This document shows positions 50,094-62,800 of a stretch of 64,000 nucleotides of DNA, in pieces; the stretch's first letter is position 1; each line of letters starts with the position of its first letter. The notes under the pieces are model-generated. The model saw nothing but the letters and a program-made list of their open reading frames with translations. It was not told the DNA's origin and searched no databases. The stretch lies in contig OY987243.1 of NCBI GenBank assembly GCA_963920765.1, positions 23,121,419 to 23,185,418 on the forward strand, written 5' to 3'. The stretch is from Ulota crispa (Eukaryota > Streptophyta > Bryopsida > Orthotrichales > Orthotrichaceae). A program made the translations under genes and the position numbers.

Positions 50094-53000
50094 CTAAGCC
50101 TTGACGAAATCATTGTTGGACGATTCCCAAATGACAGTGCCATCGCACAAGCAGAGCTTCTTGTAATTCTCACCAACGCCAGCGCTCCTTGCGATGACCG
50201 CCGCAGTGATACCCGAACTTGATTTATCTGTATCTCCGTAAACTACCAATGCACGGCCAATCAGATCTCGAACTTGCAACTTCTCCTTGGTGCCAGAATA
50301 TTCGGCGACCCCCTCGTTGTTCACTTCCAACACTCCCAAGTCACCTGCTGAGCCGCTATAGATCTGACCTGTGCTGGCAGCACCACGAGTAAGATCTCCG
50401 TATTCGTTTATAGACCACCCAAGTGAGCCTTGAGGAAGGCCGCTGAAGGATGCTTCAACGCGTAGCAGTTCCATACTCACTTGAGCAAGCCTCACGACTC
50501 CATGAATCTGGGGACCTTTGAACTCGGCCACTGCGGCTGAAAGCGTGAGATCTGTACAAACCGAACAAGAAGGACCGTCAGAATCATTCATTTATCTCTT
50601 ACATTCATCCTGGAACAAGACCTTCGTATTCAAGTCCATTAAAATCTCCTAGTCACCCGGTTTCCAAGCGACTTTTGACAAACCACACGAAACCACAAAG
50701 AAGCTGATACCAAAGATTAATTTGAGTTCACGTAATAAGCTCACTCCAAAAGACATGTCCAATTGATATTGTCCTTTAGGGCATAGCACACCTACGACAT
50801 CCTCTCTGGAAGAACAAAACCTCGTCTCAAAATCTGGAATCATGTAGGAAAATGCAAGAGAATTCATGACTGCTTGACCACTGCGACAGTTTTTTAGACA
50901 AAAGTTATGGGCAGATTTTACATCATGCAAGGATTATACTAGTCCCAAGCAAAGAAACGCAACAAATTTAATGACATCTAATGAAACATCTTCCACAGGA
51001 TGACTTAACAGCAGACAAATTCAGGAGATACCAACTGCAATCTTCGAGGAGCTGGAAACACAGGAGTGTCATCAGGTTCATGCCTCCAATTAACAACTCA
51101 ACGAGGGACGCATCATATAGTTCAAGCATGTAGTATATCATACGACACGATATACCAGGCATTCGCTGAATCAAGTATCATCGTAACCAACCACAAGTGA
51201 CAGCAGTCCTACCTGACGGAGACTCTACAGATGGAGTGCAAAGAAGAAAAGCATTCAGTTTCAGTCACTGAAGCAGAGCATCTCAATGAAGCACCTTTGG
51301 CTCATACGACGATTCAGTCTGACAAAAAAGCAACATCGGAACAATCTTGCCCTTCGTCGAGCTCAAAGGTTTCCAGAAATGAAATCCTTGATTTCAGCAC
51401 ATCAACCAATGTAGATCGATTTCAGAATCATGAAGAAGAGGTACATATACACGAGGTTGATCAACAAGCGAAATTCATTATCAGTCTAACAAATATGCTG
51501 CCAAAATTCAACGCAACGATTCCTCCGTTCTATGTTGGCGCTCGAGATAAGAGGAAGCTAGACACTTGGATGATCAAAGTCGAACATTACCTTGACTCGA
51601 TACAAGTTAAGACGGATAGATTGAAGATTAGCATTGCTACCACTCTATTTGATGGATTTGCTGCCAACTGGTGGTATAATCGAACAAAACATGTTGAAGA
51701 AGGACGAGAACTTCCAGTTCTGTCCTGGCAGCAATTTGTACACATTATGGAGAAGACATTCATTCCTGCTGAAGCCAGATTCGCCATTCAGGACAAAATT
51801 GCAGTCCTGAAACAGACTGGTTCTATTCCCAGTTATGTTGCCAATTTCCATTCCCTCTCAATGCAGCTTGAAAACTCAAGTGAGTCAGAGAAGGTCTCAA
51901 GATTTATTGGTGGGCTGAAACCAGCACCCTCTTCCTACCTGAGTTCCAAAAAACCTACAAGTATGCTAGAGGCGATAAAGTTGGCAGAGAAATGGGCTTA
52001 CACATGTGTTGAAGAAGGGGAGATTCTACCTAGTAAGAGAAGGAAAGTCACAACAAGGCAGTCATCCCCCACCAAAGCAGATAGGCAACCCCCTTATGCT
52101 TTATATGCTCGCGTAGACGGAATTAATCACCTAAATCGTCCAAATGGATTTAAACGGCTTACAGATGCTGAAATGACCGAGTATCGAAAAAGAGGCTTAT
52201 GCTTCAACTGTGGTGGGCATGGACACACCTTCTTCCAGTGCTCTCAAAGGTACCCTCAAGCGTACTAAACTGATTTCAGAGTTCAAGGAAACCCAGTATA
52301 AAGACGAACATTTGGTTTGCTACGTGATTCCAGAAACACTTGTTGAAGTTTCTCGATCAACAGATTTTCTGGATATATTCAGTAATATGATGGAGCAGTT
52401 TTTGAAGGTAAACCAGACCAGACCCTTAAGGGAAGTAGGCTGACTAAACGAAGATTCGGTAGTGGATAGATTGAGACAATATAACTAGATTAAAGAATTG
52501 TGACGGGCTAGGACAATCTTATAAGGAGATAACCAAACATGGAACTTCAAAGCGCCTTTAAATGTAATGCATTGGATGTCCGTAACGTCAACATTCTTAT
52601 GAAATACGTTGGGTAGAACAGACACATATGCATGAATCACAATAAGAAATCTCACAGTAGCAAGCAAGAGCCTGCTATTTCAGCTCACGAGGGATGAATC
52701 ACGTTATAACTTATCCAATACTGTAAAGATATTTGCCCTAAAGCGCGCTTCACTTCGATTTTGCGACTGGCGATGAGCAGCTAAATAATATACGCGTTAA
52801 GTACAGAGAATATCATCAGTTTCTGACTAAATCGTTTAATTCGACATCAAACAATTATAAGATTTATCCCCAAACTCAATTGCCACTTCACTGTTGCATT
52901 CAATACCGAAAGAACTTCGAAAATCTAGGAATGGGAAACTTCTCTAGGGAACGCACATGAATAAATAAGATTAAATAAAAGAGTACTGTTACCATCAACT

Positions 53001-55351
53001 TAAACACAAACTCTATATTGAGGTTACAGATTCTTAGGGTGACATCTGAGGAGATATGCAAGAAGCATCCACAAGAAGACCTTAAATATACATGGATGCA
53101 TAAGAAACACAAGCATGAACTTAAAACCAGAACAAAATGTGGACCAAAGTCCTACGATTAAAAGAAATCCACCAACGGCAACTTACTTTCTGGAAGCCCT
53201 TGACCGATAAGCCGAGCCTTGCGTCCAGATTCTACCAAAGCTGCTGTGAGGTCCTTTACTGTTGTTGACCCCAAAATCCGCACCACTTGATTTTCAAGAC
53301 TCACGTCCACGGACTTCACACCTACATCCAAGACAGGGGAACAATTTCTCTGAATATGACAATTTTCTATCACAGGAAGCAGCAAGGTCCTAGATCAGGT
53401 TCGCCCTAAAATTTCATATACAATCGATCTCGCCATTACCAGGTTCACATTGATTAAATAAACAGTATAAATGAAGCTGCCAAATAATCATTAGAAACAC
53501 AGAGATTGGGTGTAGTAGGAACAGCCATGCAGAATGGGTTAAGTCGAGCAGTTTACCGTCAAGGGGCTCTAGCTTGGTGCGCACTGATTTGACGCATCCG
53601 TCACATTTCATGTCCACCATGAACTCAGTCTGCGATTTTAAGATAAAACCAATGATGATCGAATCTCAATTCGCAATCAAATGGGAACAACCAAATGCCG
53701 TAAACTTGTCACTAAAGACACCGGGTACACTAATTGCAATGATCTAAAAAACCTTTCCTCAGAAGGCCAGAAGAGAAGACGATCCAAAAATCTAATTAAA
53801 CATAAACAAATCGGAGGCTAAAACAACGGCGTTTGTGAGGCATTCACTATCTCAGCTGTTGCTCTCTAAAAATAAGTCGTTTTAGAATACCTAAACTAAC
53901 GAACCATGAAATTCAAAAGGGAGAAAACTGCGCAGAGCTCTTCAGCTCTCCAGCACATGCCCTGACTGCATAATTTGCATCACACATAATTTTGAAAGCC
54001 AAGAGGTGTGCAGCGTTCAAAATTTACCATCAAATCCGGTAGTTCCGCCTTAGCTCCGGCCCCATTCTTGCCCTGATAGTCTCAGCAACAATGTACAAGC
54101 AAAAGTTACATTTCTAAGCAACCGCAATGTAATATAACCAAAAATCCATAGGTCTCAAGCGAAGATCTATATCCTCAGCCAAACATTCGCCAAATTCTAA
54201 CGAGGTCAGTCCTACACAACCTACTGGTTTTTCGAATAGCGATTACAGTCACAACAACAATTAGCTATAGATAGAAATAGCAAAGGGATATCATAAAGCA
54301 AATGTTGAGGCATAAACCTGTCCTGGAGCCATCTGTGAGACTTCAGGTGACGCTGTCGCCTCGACCGCTACCATCGCCGCTCCAGCAGCCATAGGATACG
54401 CCAGAAATGAACCTTGCAACAAGTGCGTGGAGCCTAGAAACCGATCTTTGAAGATGCGCGCACTTTGCTTTAGCAACACAGTCGTCCGTGGTGACGACGA
54501 CCTACGAAAGAACACCAACTCAAGTAGTTTCAGAGTTCCAAATTTTATTGAAAAACAACACAAATATGTTTTAAATCTTCCATTTTAATTCCAAGCACTA
54601 AACTAACTTTTTTCAATCCAAGTTCAAAATGCCAATTTGCTAAGGATTACAATGTCCAATTCACAAAGATAAACAACGCTTCCAAATTGTCCCTTACACT
54701 GCAAGAGCTCAATTTCCGCATCGCCTTCTAAGTGTTCTTCAGGCGACACATTCAATAATATTCACGTATAAAAAACTACTAAACCTTAGGCATTTGTTAA
54801 CACTCACAAAAATTGTATCAAGAGTGCTAAAAACACATCGAAATTCAAATTGAAATCATTTTCAGCTGTTATTGTTGTAATCGAAACTTTAAAAAACAAA
54901 AGCTACATCCATTCTTGTGATCATCACCGCAATAAGACAACGTTTTACAACTTCAAATTGGATTATCGGAGTAAAACAGAGTCTTAACCACAAAACCGCA
55001 TGTAATTTTTTTAATTAACACCGAGTAAAGAGTCGTCAACTCTCAAATCCTTCCCAAGATCGATGCTATTCTCTCAAATCCTTCACAGGATCGATGTTAT
55101 TCTTAAGAGGAGAGCAATAAAAAGCAAATTTTACAACAAAACTCTCTCACTGCAGCTAAAATTAAAGCAAGAACATTAGAAAAATGCAGAAGAGAAATCC
55201 TAACCTACTATGTAGTGGCGAGACATGAGCGGCGAAATTCTCAGCACCTGTTCGAAGAATTGAAAGATTTGATGGAAGGCGCGGCAGCCGAAGCTGTGAC
55301 AGCAGCAGCTGGGAGGAGAGCCGGCAACCCTATCGCTCGTAGAACGGCCAT
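50094..55351 (-). CDS. CCS: Copper chaperone for superoxide dismutase, six exons
   Basis: Delivers copper to Cu/Zn superoxide dismutase. Exons: 55248-55351, 54318-54501, 54028-54072, 53557-53629, 53187-53321, 50094-50551; all GT-AG, frame continuous, 332 residues. Residues 1 to about 95 are Ala/Ser-rich with few acids and suggest a plastid leader (MAVLRAIGLPALLPAAAVTA). Domain I (from about 105) is a heavy-metal domain with Cys120 and Cys123 in MKCDGC. Domain II is SOD-like (LTLSAAVAEFKGP onward, GVVRLAQ, GDLTRGAASTGQIY) and lacks the usual SOD histidine pattern. Domain III carries the CxC motif Cys314/Cys316 in CLCDG. Intron 5 is about 2.6 kb and holds a gag-type relic on the other strand. 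Confidence 0.95.
51231..52268 (+). mobile_element. Gag-type retroelement relic (Ty3/Gypsy-like) in CCS intron 5
   Basis: Gag-like reading frame of 345 residues antisense to CCS. The core (about 95-245) has the retrotransposon gag pattern, for example FDGFAANWWYNRTKHV and SWQQFVHIMEKTF; a single zinc knuckle CFNCGGHGHTFFQC lies near the C terminus. No LTRs, primer-binding site, protease, reverse transcriptase or integrase were seen nearby. As an element it is therefore a broken remnant, although the gag frame itself looks whole. That suggests either a young relic or a frame kept for a host use. Confidence 0.75.
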
Positions 55352-56435
55352 GTAATCCGTCCTGTTCAGCCTAACTTACTTCTAGTTAAATAAACGTTTT
55401 TCAAAGCGCGCACACAGAATATATGTTCAGAGTGCCTGAAAAAGAACGTCACTCGCAATGGAGACCGCCAGCTGAAACCTACCGATATGTTACAATGACA
55501 GTAGTTAGACAAGATTTGGAAAAACTGCTGGTGAATGTCTGTGGAAAACTAAATTCTTTTCAAATGCTGCTGCGAATCCTAACGTGACGGAGACTGTGCG
55601 AGACGCAGTTGTGATTGCGCTACTCTGGAAATTTCTAGAAAATTCGGGAGAATCCTACGCCGAAGTGGTGGTTCTTTCGAGGGAAAGATCGTCGTCTTCT
55701 TCTTCTTGCCGCTACAGTTCGAGTAAAGAAAATCACTGCATTGCCTAGGGTGTCACGGATATCCCTAATTTACACGTGGCATTTGCGTTTGAATTGTTTT
55801 GCAAATGAGATTTTAAGAAAAGGTTTGAAAATTTTAGGGCTTTTTCTAATTTATTTCTATATCCAATACCATTTTTTTTTGCCTTTGAGGCTCATGACCA
55901 GCGGCAATAAACCTGGCGAAATTTTGCATTTTGCAAAATTTCTGCTAAACTGTATTGTAATAACAAAGAGGAAAATTTAAAAAGTAGTCAAAGTCTCAAG
56001 ATGCAAAATTGCCTTTGAGGTGAGGTGCAATTTGATATGCTACCCGTTGTTGATGGGACCTCAACTTAAGACAACTTGAGTAGCCATCAAATATATTTGA
56101 TTTCCCACACCTAACTATAATGCAAAGTGTAAATGTTCATTTTATTCACATGCCTTCCCTCAAACAACTGATTGTAGTTATCAAGTCATGGCAAGGTCTG
56201 GCGCTTGTATGAATGTACGAAATAATCTTTTAGCAACTTCTTGACAAAACTGTTAGTGTACACTTTGCAAATGTCCAAGTTTGGCATTATAATTAACAAA
56301 ATGAAACAACTATTGAAGATTGATGTTAGACATCACCAATTCACATAACTAAAAAATATATGAACCAAACTTAAAAGTTGCCAATTAAAACCTAATAAGC
56401 TGCCATGCATGTAGCTAAAAGTTCTTAAACAAACG
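55352..56435. promoter_or_regulatory. CCS 5' flank
   Basis: Presumed CCS promoter and leader up to about 55750, then AT-rich spacer. No further gene seen. Confidence 0.4.
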
Positions 56436-56578
56436 CAATATTTATTAAAAAGGGAAAAAGTGACATTTTGGGACTTTTGGATTTCATGTTTTCTAAAGAG
56501 TATTCATTGAATACTCTTTAGAAAACATAAAATCCAAAAGTCCCAAAATGTCACTTTTTCCCTTTTCAATGAATATTG
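56436..56578. repeat. 143-bp near-perfect hairpin
   Basis: Arms of about 71 bp meet with almost no loop at TATTCATTGAATA (about 56500-56512). The arms include AAAAAGTGACATTTTGGGAC and its complement and differ at only a few positions. It is not flanked by TTAA or TA and does not match the other families. It may be a foldback MITE or a small-RNA precursor. Confidence 0.85.
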
Positions 56579-57384
56579 TGATGGCAAGAAAAAACTCTTG
56601 TAGACAAAATATTAAACTAAATGAATAAGTATTGCAACGTGTCCTCTACTAAAATTCAAGGTGGGTTGCAAAAAATTCAACCTACAATGCATGTCTTTGG
56701 CAGGTAAAGATAAAAACAAACAAAAAAATTAATAAAAGTCATGAGTCATGACTCCTACAAATTCTCACAAAAGAAGATTTGATTTGTCATTTTTGATCTT
56801 CTGGCTATATACTGTAGGAGCCAAGTGCCTAATTGTAAATGAAAGTGCAATAGTATCAAATACATGTTTACAACATGTGTCCTTAGGATAGAGTTGTTGG
56901 GGGTATATTGTTTAGCAATTTTTTTTTGGGTCATTGGAGCACAAATATTTCAACACTTTGTTTATTTATATAAAAATAACTCTTTTTTTCTTGAAAACAT
57001 CTGAAAAATATTTGGTTAAGTATGGAATTATGTAACTTTCCATCATGTTCTTTTTGTGAAAATCGAATTTTTTACATCATTAAGGAGGAGTTTTGTACTA
57101 TGGAGGTCGTAACATATGAAAATCCATTTTCAAAAATTCAAACAGACGATGTTTAAATATTGACACCAAAATTATGATATGAATGACGAAAGAGGACATG
57201 GTAAATTGTTACTATGAGAAAATGCATTTGCAATTTGCTATTTTGTGTATTCACCATTAAACATATGTCAATATAGAAATCTACCATTTTTGTGTTCGTT
57301 GTAATATTTTTCACATGTGATGTGATGAGCTCCAAAAAAAACCTTGAGCATTTCAAAATTATTTTCTTTTGGAATATAAATTAA
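56579..57384. other. No gene seen
   Basis: AT-rich spacer between the hairpin and element A8. The minus frame at 57153-57356 shows no domain. Confidence 0.35.
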
Positions 57385-58877
57385 CCCCTAAAGGACTAAG
57401 GAGTCCACTTTGGGCTTTATGAGAATTCAAGTAGGCTCTATTGATTTCGTAATTTGGAAATTTTTCATGAAATTTTTAGGAAGGATGCTACTCATCATAA
57501 TCTACATGTGAAGCTTTATTTCATGTCATTTCAATAAGTAATGCAAAAGTTAGGAGGTTTTTTCAATTTCAATGTCAAACCGGATAACAAAAAAATATAT
57601 TCTAAATTATTTATTTATTGATAGAATTGTATAGATTGATATCTACTCAAAAAAATAATAATCACTCAATTCCAAATAATGAGGTAAAAGTTAAAAGGAG
57701 TTTTATTTTGCGCAATGAAGGTAGGAAGAGAGTAGAAAAAACATATAAAGTTACTCCCTCTGTCCCATTATAAAGCTCAAACAAACTTCTCCATGAGGGA
57801 TTAATTGTATTTATAGTCATTATGCTAGTGACAAATGCATTCTAGAATCAATATACCAGCTACCAAATATCTGCAAAATCTCAAGTTTTAATGTTGCCGT
57901 TTAGACACCCAAATTCCATGCAAAAAGTACCATCTTTGTGCATAGTTTGTGAAGGCTGCCGGTTCCACATTATTTTAGTCTTTGTACTAATGACAAATGC
58001 ATTCTAGAATCAAAATACCACCTACCAAATGTGTGCAAAATCTCTAGCTTTGATGTTGCTGTTTGGGCACCCAAACTCTATGCAAAAAGTACCATATTTG
58101 AGCATATTTGTACATGTTGCTAGCTCCTCATTATTAATGATTTAAAGATTAGCAGCAACAATGGTACCTCATATGGGCACGGCCAATGTTAGGAGAGGAA
58201 TGCTCTTTAATTGCTTAACTTGCCCCCATGAGACCATTGGACATGACAAACGCTTTCTCAACAATTGAAATTAGTAAAAAGGAACTTTTTAGTGGGACAA
58301 GAACTATGCCTAATTTGGAGCTTTATATTCGGACAGCGGGAGTATCTTTTACTCTCAATTTTGAAAATTTTCAAATGAAAAGGAAAGTTACTAATTGTTT
58401 GTTAGAGCATTCTCACCATTGGGATTAACAATTTTCAAATTCTTCCAAAACTTATTAGCATATTAGTTATATCTTTCATTCATCAATACCTTTCACTTTA
58501 CAGTTTTTGTAAAAATGAATCCAAAATTTTTTTTGGTTAAATTTTTATATATATGCTTTCAACCCATTTTCCAAGATATTGCCAAAATTGCACAAGAAAT
58601 ACAACATGCATATTTTTTTCTAAATTTTTTGAAAAACAAAACTTCACCTTCTAGAAGGGTTAGAAAAGCCTACATTTTGAAATTTAGGCACATTGATCTT
58701 GCAATTGGTGGGAATGTTCATTCTGAAATTTTGGGACAATGTACTTGTGCAAGCCAACCAAATGATCTTACGGTTGGATTTGTTAAAAAATAAGTTTCAA
58801 TGAAGATTCTGACCTTGCTTTGGGAATTAGTATTTTGAAGCAATTTTGGGCATCTAAACACAAAAGAATTTTAGGGG
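57385..58877. mobile_element. TTAA-family element A8, about 1.5 kb, containing S2
   Basis: TTAA on both sides; left CCCCTAAAGGACTAAGG, right AAGAATTTTAGGGG. The last 130 bases match 38060-38192. A Stowaway-like element is nested at 57754-58342, so A8 is older than that insertion. Open frames inside are short and non-transposase. Confidence 0.82.
57754..58342. mobile_element. Stowaway-like element S2
   Basis: 589 bp with TA on both sides; ends CTCCCTCTGTCCCATTATAA and GGACAGCGGGAG, close to the Stowaway consensus. Contains two direct copies of a segment of about 150 bp (around 57815-57960 and 57965-58110, both with GACAAATGCATTCTAGAATC). Relative of S1 in opposite orientation. Confidence 0.85.
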
Positions 58878-58881
58878 TTAA

Positions 58882-58955
58882 CCCCTCACTGCCATGGATC
58901 TTTCAAATTATACTAGAAGGGGGACGTATTTTGTCTCTTCTGGTAGTGAAAGGGG
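58882..58955. mobile_element. 74-bp TTAA-family miniature hairpin beside A8
   Basis: Shares the TTAA at A8's right edge. Left end CCCCTCACTGCC pairs loosely with GGTAGTGAAAGGGG; an inner pairing AGAAGGGGGAC with TTGTCTCTTCT also exists. The right flank is ACTA, so its target copy has decayed or this is a chance hairpin. Confidence 0.5.
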
Positions 58956-59862
58956 ACTAAAGCATACTCCGTACAAAACAATAATTTGTTCTTCACCTAG
59001 AATGTTGACTTTGAGCACATTTTAGTCAAATATGATATATTGTGGAGAAAGGTTGTCAGAATGTTAGCTACCTTAAGAGATGTTTCATAGTTATTTGGTA
59101 CATAAGCTTTTGATCTTTGTTCACTATGACAAACTTCATGATGAACGTTGATTTTACGTGGTGATATATGTGCAACATGAAAAATTTTACCTTATCAACA
59201 CAATCACACTCAAAATCTTGATAAAAAGAAGATGATTTTTTGACACATTCGGAATTTTGAATTTTGAAGATTCAAAAGATGTTCTTTAGAAAGTAGGCCT
59301 TTATATTTGGGTAACCAACCACATCATCAAAAGTCACCATCTTATGAGTTTTCTAAAATCCTCACAAAGGGGCTAAATTTTGAATATCTTCTAAATGTTT
59401 GAAATCTCTTTTCATTATACCTCTTCTTTACAGACTGTTGCAAACAACCACCAAAACGACAAGTTGGCAAGTAGTTTCAATAAGAGCGTGTTTTTTTTTG
59501 TTTTTCTCTATAAAAAAAAGGCGCCGCATGTTTTAACCAAGAGTCGTAATCTCCAATCTTGATGCTCTCTGTTGATGGAGGTATACATGAAAAATGAATG
59601 GAACTCAAGGACCACATCTGCAAAATTAAGTTATCTACACAGCTTTCGCCTAATGTTGCGGTCATCTCTAATTGCAATGTCTCTAAGAAATATTAGTTCA
59701 ACTCAGACACGTGCGCAGCTGACAACTCCCTATAGTGACTTTTCTTAGAAACAAATCAGATGGAGTCACCGATTGCACACTAACTTCTAACACCGATGCA
59801 AGCAGTACACAATGAGCAGCACTCAGCATATTTCTACACCAACTCCAGCTTTTTTGTGTTCT
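58956..59862. other. 3' flank of the kinesin gene
   Basis: AT-rich, with the presumed kinesin 3' UTR at the right. A short minus frame at 59477-59677 shows no domain. Confidence 0.4.
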
Positions 59863-62800
59863 TCAGCTAAAGAACATCGACGAATTCTCCTTGAAGGTGA
59901 CCAAGAATCGTTTATTATTTGCATTCTGCAATCTTTCTCTGGCGTTCCGAGCCCTACAACTTGCCTTTGCTTCTTGAGGCCGCAATGACGATCTTGTTTG
60001 CTGTAATGAGGGTCTTGTTTGCTGCAAACCACAACATGCCACATCATCATGAGGTTTGCTGCAGTAGTCCACAATCATGCCTTCAAAAATAATATTGGTC
60101 ATCAGCCTGACATTCACATGGAGAACAAACTGAGCAATATGAAAGGTAACCAAACATTCCACATAGAAGAAAGAAAAACAAGGTATTCAGTAAAATTAAG
60201 CTGTTTCAAGAACTTTAGACAGCATCACACAGGAGAAATTTTCACTGTGACCAAAGGGAGATATTTCTTTTCAGGAAGCAGCCTGGAGAAAATTTCTCTC
60301 TATGATGCTGATGCTGTTTAAAAGGTCTTGAAACAGTCAAATTTACTGAAAACCATGCCATACATGGAAAAGACTAGTATAATCGCTTTGATGGTTCGGG
60401 AAGAAGACCAAACCTGCGCTCTGTTCGACTCAAGCTGCAAGCTTTTTATGCCATGATCAATATGACTACACGGAGGGAGCCGCTCTTGTGCATGGTTTGG
60501 GGGTTTCGTCACTAGCCTTGTGATCTCAGTGGGCATCTGCAGCGTCGTTCTCTTCGTTAAGTCTGCAAGAAGAGATTGCAGAGTGCGTACGTCTTCATTC
60601 ATTTTCATCAACATCTGCTTCTTTGCATCTAGATCCTGATTTGGAGGGCCACGAATGCGCTTGGCTTTCGCCGCACACCGTAGTGTATGGACGCTCTCTT
60701 GGAAATCCTGCACGTCAAAACAGAGATGGAGCCAAAAAAATTTAATCACCAGAATCATAGAAGAACATGGCATGTGTTAGTAAAAAACATGAAACCAAAG
60801 AGAGTCCCCATGTAACCCTCTCAAAACTGTTGATAAGAAATACGAGGCCATTTTTGTCCACTTGGTCCATTAGGTAATATACACCCTTTTTAAGAGGCAA
60901 GCAACTCAAAATATCAGAATGCAAGAATGCACAATATTCTTCCTCTTTGCAGGAGAAGAAGAAAAAGATTCACTGCACCTGCTCAGCGGGAGAAATGTTG
61001 GCCACCAAGAATGTCTTGCTGCTCCCACACAAAGACTCTCGCAAAAGCCAAGTCAATGAGGAGCTTCGGTACGACACAAACTTTCCATTCGACCTGCCGG
61101 AGCTCAGATTCGTAAATACCTGCATCAGTAGAACCGTGACAACCATCCATATAGTCCTCAGTGATTGAAAAGTCGAGAAATTTTACTTGAAAGTCGTATA
61201 ATACTATTATTTCTACAACCACATGTCAAAACTACAGCAGAAATTACAAGTTCCTTCTTTCGTTGGAAGCATAGGGCCTACCATGCTACAGATTCAGTTA
61301 GTTGAACACATGTCTTTATTTTTCATTGGGCAGCATAACTTTCTATGTTTTTGAACCATTTTTGCATAATCTATTAATTCTCTAACCTCGTTGAGTTGCG
61401 CGAGTGAGCGGTTGATGTATTTAGATTCGTAGGTTCTATCAGCTGAAGGCTTCTGGCCTATAACCATCTTCTCACTGCCTGCCAAGCTCCATCACGCCAT
61501 AGCATGCTCTTTAGCACACTACTAGTAAGTTCAACACTTGGCCAAGTTACAAACCGGAAACAGTTCATAGAAAAGTTACACTATCTGTACGATCTTTACA
61601 ATCCTCCAATTGGAGTATGAGAGGAAAAGTAGGAATGTCAGTGAGAGTTGCACATGAAAAAGGATTCTCGCCTGCAAGATCTACCAAGTTAATATGGCTA
61701 ACGCTGGTGTCCTTTGCTTGATCGTTCCAATGCATCTGATCACCCAACACCCGCTTAAATTTTCTATATATGTGAAAAATCCTCAAGATTTATTATTTCT
61801 GAAGAGATTTTCGAAATTAAACATGAGAGTGTATTCTTAAAGAGATAAAAAGAGAGCTGAATTTATACCCTTATAAGCTTGATGGTGAAGAGGGTGTGAC
61901 CACGGCTGGATGACCTGTGTGTGTTTGTGTTTGCTGCTCCTAGTTTCACGAACTTTTCCATTTCATCACATGTCGTCACATCCTTCCAAACCGGACCTTC
62001 CACAGATGGGCCTGCCAATCAAGGGAGTCCAATTCATTGGGTATCAAGGTCTTCATTTGAATATAATATTGGTAACCGGGATTGCTGTGGAATTTTCACT
62101 GATCATTTGGCAAAATTACCACACAAACGGAACGATGATTTCAAACACCCAAGTTAAAAAAATAATCTAGAGTTAGTATCTAATACAATTACCTGGTACT
62201 GGGAGCTCCCGAACTCGCAAATAATCCTTCTTAACGGGGCCACGAAAGGAGAAGCTTGAACCCCTTCCATCTGTTGATGACGACTCCACCTGGATATTCA
62301 CCGGGTATTCTTCATTGCTGTGATCCCGGGTGTGATCCCGGGTGTGATCCAGTATCTTGTCAGCTAGGAGGTCCCATACCTTTTCTTGATAGATCTCAAG
62401 GGAGCTCACCTGTGTGCACCAAAACGTTCACCTATCATCCAACTTAAATTTGTAATTGTTCCATGCAGCTCTCATTCACACAAAACTACAAGTTACACAA
62501 AGAGATTACTACCTCTACACATACTTAGTCTCAAGCATTCGATACATCCTAGTTAAAAGGACAGTAAGCAGACAGGTCAAAGCAGCAGGGTTTCATTCTT
62601 TTCTGTTCTAACAATAATGAGGTCAGAAATAGGCAAACATGGCGCGTTAAGAAAACATTATTGATCAGTATCTCCGAATATCATGAAGGGCACACCAACT
62701 AAGGTAACGCGTCTAATTTTTTCAAGACAAATGTTGCACCTGAATGGAAAAAACGATGCCACTCGTTCGATCCTCGTGTACACGACGCATCAATTCATGA

